Shown here in pieces: positions 30,299 through 33,548 of a stretch of 33,548 bases of DNA. This stretch comes from Methanobacteriota archaeon (GTDB lineage: Archaea > Thermoplasmatota > Poseidoniia > Poseidoniales > Thalassarchaeaceae). The stretch's first letter is position 1. Each line of letters starts with the position of its first letter. The notes beneath the pieces were generated by a model. The model searched no databases, was not told where the DNA came from, and saw nothing but the letters and a program-made list of their open reading frames with translations. The stretch is taken from contig PATC01000031.1 of the NCBI GenBank assembly GCA_002712285.1, positions 1-33,548 on the forward strand. The letters are read 5' to 3'. A program made the position numbers and the translations under genes.

Positions 30299-31435
30299 AT
30301 GTCTAGCGCAGAGGAATGGATCTCTGCAAGTAATGGCTCGGAAAATCTTGATGCTACATCCCATGAACGACTCATTACGATGCTTGGTGGCGTCCAAGAA
30401 GCAGTCGGTCTCGACCATATTATTGGAATTCTTAACGGAGGCAAGAGCCATTCCGGGGATGATGTAATCCGCAGCTATGTTGGATTCGAACCCAGCGGTA
30501 AGGCCCACATTGGTTGGAAGGTTATTGCTAATCTACTAAGGCGACTGCTTGATGCTGACACCAACGTCTTGATTTTTCTTGCAGATTGGCACGCATGGAT
30601 AAATGATAAATTTGCAGGGAATATGGAATCTATCCAACTCACTGCTGACTACATGGAAGATGTATTCCGAGCACTTCTCGACCATCCAGAGGAGGGGGAT
30701 GGACCTGGCCAGTTACGTTTCCTCCGAGCCAGCGAACTCATGGAAAACCCAGATTACTGGGCGAGGATGCTTAGATGTGCCAAGAATCAGAGTTTGAATC
30801 GTGTTCGACGAACATTTAGCATCATGGGTAGAAGCGAAGACTCATCCGACGATGACCTCTCAAAATTCTTCTATCCTGCAATGCAGGCAGCAGATATATT
30901 CGAACTCAAAATCGACATCGCAATTGGAGGAATGGATCAGCGCAAGGCACACATGTACATGCGAGGAGTTGCCGACTCACAGGGCTGGACAAAGGCAACA
31001 TGTCTCCATACCCCCATACTATCGGGGCTCAAGACTAGCGGCGCACGCATGGAATCTTTTGATCATAAAATGAGTAAATCTGATCCTAGTGGAGCAATAT
31101 TGCTTCATGATGGAGCAAAGAAGCTCAAGAAGAAGGTAAATGGTGCTTATTTCGTTCCAAATGATTCTGAATCTCCAGTTTACGAGCTCATAGAACATGT
31201 AATTCTACCTGAATTTGGAATCCTTGAAGTTCGACCTGACCCAAAATACGGTGAACCTAGTGACTGGAAGGATATCGATTCTATTCGAAACGCAATTGGT
31301 CTAGGAACACTTCATCCACTCGACCTGAAAATTGCTGTAGCCGAAATGCTCCACAAAGGCCTATCGAAATTAAGTGAGTACTTCGAGAAAAATCCTGATA
31401 ATCTACGTGCTGTGGAAAAATTGTTGGATATCTAA
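30299..31435 (+). CDS. tyrS: tyrosyl-tRNA synthetase (archaeal type)
   Basis: A 378-residue class I synthetase. HIGH motif: AHIG at 69-72, preceded by YVGFEPSGK with Tyr60. KMSKS is at 257-261. Other pieces are NVLIFLADWHAWINDKFAG, RCAKNQSLNRVRR, YPAMQAADIFELKIDIAIGG and MDQRKAHMYMRGVA, which fit the TyrRS specificity pocket and not TrpRS. It is about 40-70 residues longer than many archaeal enzymes, mainly at the N-terminus (residues 1-40 before the Rossmann fold). The ATG at 30299 follows GAGG with eight bases spacing. The preceding helical protein is co-transcribed. Confidence 0.95.
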   Translation: MSSAEEWISASNGSENLDATSHERLITMLGGVQEAVGLDHIIGILNGGKSHSGDDVIRSYVGFEPSGKAHIGWKVIANLLRRLLDADTNVLIFLADWHAWINDKFAGNMESIQLTADYMEDVFRALLDHPEEGDGPGQLRFLRASELMENPDYWARMLRCAKNQSLNRVRRTFSIMGRSEDSSDDDLSKFFYPAMQAADIFELKIDIAIGGMDQRKAHMYMRGVADSQGWTKATCLHTPILSGLKTSGARMESFDHKMSKSDPSGAILLHDGAKKLKKKVNGAYFVPNDSESPVYELIEHVILPEFGILEVRPDPKYGEPSDWKDIDSIRNAIGLGTLHPLDLKIAVAEMLHKGLSKLSEYFEKNPDNLRAVEKLLDI

Positions 31436-31508
31436 ATCACACCTATATCCAACAATACTGGTAATGGTTTGAAATGGAGAAATGTGGCCCACTGGCTCAG
31501 GGATGCAC

Positions 31509-33056
31509 ATGGACGTAGGTATCGATGATATTGCGATTCACTTTCCTCGCCTATTTTTTGACATGCGAGATTTCGCCGCCTTTCGCGGTGCAGATTATGA
31601 CAAACTAAACAAGGGCCTCGGCCTAAATGCAATGGCAATTCCCGATGCTCACGAAGACACTGCAACAATGGGAGCCAATGCCGTCGCTCGTCTAATCGAT
31701 CGTAATGGACTTGATCCTAAATCCATCGGACGCATATATCTCGGTACTGAATCCGCGCTCGATGGAGCAAAACCCACTGCAACCTACATCATCGATATGC
31801 TCCAACAGCGTTACACTAGAGATCATGGCGATGATTGCTTCAGAAACTGCGATGTTGTAGACATGACGTTTGCATGTATTGGGGCAGTAGATGCCCTCCA
31901 CAACACTCTGGACTGGGTTGCTAGAGGTGGCGAAGATGGAGACCGCATTGGAATCGTAGTGTTTAGTGACAACGCGAAGTACGAAATGGAATCATCTGGA
32001 GAATACACCCAGGGTGCAGGAGGCGGAGCAATGTTAGTACGCATGAATCCACGACTGCTAGTTATTCCAGACCATTGGGGCGTCTCCACTACCCCGGTAC
32101 ATGATTTCTTCAAACCCCGTAGAGAAGTCCCTGTCCGAAGCGTAATTGACCGTGTTCTTGCTCTAGCACGCGAAGCGGGACAAAACCTTCGCTCTGGACT
32201 AAGCGACAGGATGATGAGGACACTACGTCGATCTGAAATGACTAACGACGAACTCTTTGCTGAAGAGACCCTGAAAATACATAGAGATACACCTGTATTC
32301 GATGGACAATTCTCTAACCGTTGTTACATGGAAGCTGTGAAAGAGGCTTTCATCAACTTCCATGGCAAGGTGGTTCGAAGCGGGCGTCATGACCCCGAAA
32401 ATGACCCGATTCTTACTGAACAGTGGAAACGTATCATCGTCCACCTCCCATATGCATTCCAAGGTAAGAGAATGTTTCCTGATGTGTTTCGACACGATCG
32501 CAGAGGCACAGAAATCTGGAATCAAATCGTCGAACAAATCGGCGAGGAGCCATTACCAGAACACTTCGATGATACGCCTGAAGGCTTGGCAGAATTCGGC
32601 CGTCTAAACGATAGTTATCGGAGGGCTATCTCCAAGACGGATGAGTTCAAACAATTTGCTAACGAAAGAATAGAACGTGGCCAACGTGCTTCAAGTCTTA
32701 TTGGAAATCAGTATACTGGTTCGATTTTTCTTGCACTTATGTCGACCATGGAATGCGACTACAACGAGAATAACCCAATTGAAGGCAGGCATATCGGACT
32801 CTGCGGCTATGGATCAGGTGCAAAGGCGAAGGTTTTCGAAGGCATTGTCCAACCACAATGGAAAGAAATTGCATCTCGATTCATGCTTTTTGAACGTCTA
32901 GATGGCCGCTACCCAATACAAAGCGAGGACTACGAAGCTCTGCATAGAGGAGTACGAACCGACTCAATTGTAGAACCCAAGGAGGAATTCATCCGTGTCA
33001 AAACCCCTGATTCAGAGGGGCTTCCAGGTGAACGTCGTTATCGTTGGGTAGACTAG
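31509..33056 (+). CDS. hydroxymethylglutaryl-CoA synthase (bacterial/eukaryotic-like) with large insertion
   Basis: A 515-residue HMG-CoA synthase, condensing acetyl-CoA and acetoacetyl-CoA in the mevalonate pathway. It begins MDVGIDDIAIHFPRLFFDM. The catalytic residues are visible: Glu81 in LGTESALDG, Cys123 in DMTFACIGAVDAL and His312 in VHLPYAFQGKRM. Short archaeal enzymes are about 350 residues, while this one resembles the MvaS type (VGID start, EYTQGAGGGAML, HDFFKPRRE). It carries about 85-100 extra residues between the FFKPRRE block (about 201) and the His block. ATG 31509 matches the family start; the frame also opens at 31482 and 31503. Fate of the product: isoprenoids for membrane lipids, carotenoids or squalene. 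Confidence 0.92.
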   Translation: MDVGIDDIAIHFPRLFFDMRDFAAFRGADYDKLNKGLGLNAMAIPDAHEDTATMGANAVARLIDRNGLDPKSIGRIYLGTESALDGAKPTATYIIDMLQQRYTRDHGDDCFRNCDVVDMTFACIGAVDALHNTLDWVARGGEDGDRIGIVVFSDNAKYEMESSGEYTQGAGGGAMLVRMNPRLLVIPDHWGVSTTPVHDFFKPRREVPVRSVIDRVLALAREAGQNLRSGLSDRMMRTLRRSEMTNDELFAEETLKIHRDTPVFDGQFSNRCYMEAVKEAFINFHGKVVRSGRHDPENDPILTEQWKRIIVHLPYAFQGKRMFPDVFRHDRRGTEIWNQIVEQIGEEPLPEHFDDTPEGLAEFGRLNDSYRRAISKTDEFKQFANERIERGQRASSLIGNQYTGSIFLALMSTMECDYNENNPIEGRHIGLCGYGSGAKAKVFEGIVQPQWKEIASRFMLFERLDGRYPIQSEDYEALHRGVRTDSIVEPKEEFIRVKTPDSEGLPGERRYRWVD

Positions 33057-33092
33057 TTGAGCCGATTTTAACCTTAGAGAAAATACATCGCT

Positions 33093-33100
33093 TCATATGC
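33093..33100 (+). promoter_or_regulatory. weak TATA-like element before the gene at 33121
   Basis: The AT-rich tcatatgc is centred about 24-25 bases before the ATG at 33121, the leaderless distance. No Shine-Dalgarno is present between it and the start. The match to a TATA box is only partial. Confidence 0.3.
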
Positions 33101-33120
33101 ACATAGTATTCTCTTAAACC

Positions 33121-33348
33121 ATGGAGTGCAACCTAGATGCCCGAGGTAAGGCAACTCGTCTGGTGAGTGGAACTCTCGGAGTATTGTTTGGTATAGTACT
33201 TGGTTTGCTTTTCCTGTTTGATGTTACATCCTGGCATCTACTACCATACATCATTGCAGCATCCATCTTTGGAGGAGGATTTGCAATTTTTGAAGGATGG
33301 TCAGGATGGTGCGTTGTTCGGGCAATTGGTATCCGCACGCCACTTTGA
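33121..33348 (+). CDS. small DUF2892-like membrane protein
   Basis: A 75-residue protein with two hydrophobic segments (LVSGTLGVLFGIVLGLLFLF and LLPYIIAASIFGGGFAIF) and the end GWCVVRAIGIRTPL, which matches the GWCPxxxLGI(R)TPL signature of DUF2892 (YgaP-type) proteins. It begins with the LDARGKATRLVSG stretch that fits the family start. Its function is unknown; it is a common small inner-membrane protein of bacteria and some archaea. It converges with the EF-hand gene 26 bases further on. Confidence 0.75.
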   Translation: MECNLDARGKATRLVSGTLGVLFGIVLGLLFLFDVTSWHLLPYIIAASIFGGGFAIFEGWSGWCVVRAIGIRTPL

Positions 33349-33374
33349 ATCTGAATTTCCACTCACGATTCTTG

Positions 33375-33548
33375 CTACTCTTCTTCAAGAACGGCAGAAA
33401 GCTCTGCTAGGTCGATTCTCTTGTCATCATTCTTATCTAACGCATTGATAATCATTGAAATTTGATCTGGAGAAAGACGATCTCCGATATGTTCGATTAA
33501 TCCCTTGTATAATTCTGGGCCGTTGATTTTACCATCATCATTCTCATC
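33375..33548 (-). CDS. EF-hand calcium-binding protein (partial, N-terminus off window)
   Basis: The minus strand is open from the right edge to a TAG at 33375-33377, giving 57 residues. Two canonical 12-residue EF-hand loops are present: DENDDGKINGPE (ligands D1, N3, D5, I8 core, E12) and DKNDDKRIDLAE (D1, N3, D5, I8, D9, E12), separated by about 25 residues of helix (LYKGLIEHIGDRLSPDQISM). That is a full EF-hand pair. The Gly at loop position 6 is Lys in the second loop. It ends in EEE. It could be a small calmodulin-like sensor or the tail of a larger protein; the start lies outside. Confidence 0.88.
   Translation of the reverse strand, partial: DENDDGKINGPELYKGLIEHIGDRLSPDQISMIINALDKNDDKRIDLAELSAVLEEE

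Overview
The window looks like a chromosomal segment of a planktonic marine archaeon. The best guess is Marine Group II (Candidatus Poseidoniia/Poseidoniales) or a close relative; that placement is inferred from gene content and not from a phylogeny. The archaeal markers are clear: ribosomal proteins eL42, eS27 and eL37, aIF2 alpha, Nop10, a PAC2-type proteasome chaperone, ABCE1 and an archaeal-type TyrRS. Alongside them are bacterial-type metabolic genes (EtfAB, a glutaryl-CoA-dehydrogenase-like enzyme, an E. coli-type PurF, an MvaS-type HMG-CoA synthase) and several large exported or membrane-anchored proteins (RCC1 repeats with thrombospondin type 3 repeats, beta-propellers, a subtilase). 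This mixture is typical of heterotrophic marine euryarchaea. The DNA is densely coding; no gap between genes exceeds 300 bases.

Layout. 1-1311 (-): truncated zinc-ribbon protein with a 75-bp tandem repeat in its Gly/Pro/Lys/Arg tail. 1435-3757 (+): two head-to-head prenyl synthases (squalene/phytoene synthase family). 3817-9267 (+): ABCE1 ribosome-recycling ATPase followed by two tandemly duplicated Fe-S PD-(D/E)xK nucleases, each with C-terminal OB-like modules. 9293-9375 (-): tRNA-Ser(CGA). 9452-9667 (+): a ubiquitin-like MoaD/ThiS/SAMP protein, convergent with 9668-11987 (-), the archaeal operon eL42-eS27-aIF2alpha-Nop10-PAC2. 12125-13311 (+): two coupled membrane proteins. 13314-15287 (-): RCC1/TSP3 surface protein. 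15407-18912 (+): eL37, PurF and a propeller/PKD-like protein. 18901-21325 (-): etfBA and a membrane-anchored zinc-finger protein. 21342-22082 (-): a PAP2-type phosphatase gene interrupted by one in-frame TAA. 22186-24208 (+): a polytopic membrane protein and a single-span partner, neither recognised. 24216-29680 (-): beta-propeller, acyl-CoA dehydrogenase, methyltransferase, subtilase with membrane domain, MOSC protein. 29773-33348 (+): small helical protein, TyrRS, HMG-CoA synthase, DUF2892-like protein. 33375-33548 (-): end of an EF-hand protein.

How the genes fit together. HMG-CoA synthase (mevalonate entry) and the two prenyl synthases point to isoprenoid/carotenoid or squalene synthesis. 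The acyl-CoA dehydrogenase would reduce EtfAB. The translation genes are compactly arranged with Shine-Dalgarno motifs, while some other genes look leaderless behind a TATA-like box. The strongest oddities are: an ABCE1 that has lost several Fe-S cysteines, an eL42 that has lost three of four zinc ligands, the duplicated Fe-S nuclease/OB pair behind ABCE1, the in-frame stop in the PAP2 gene, an E. coli-type PurF beside eL37, and the subtilase fused to a membrane domain.
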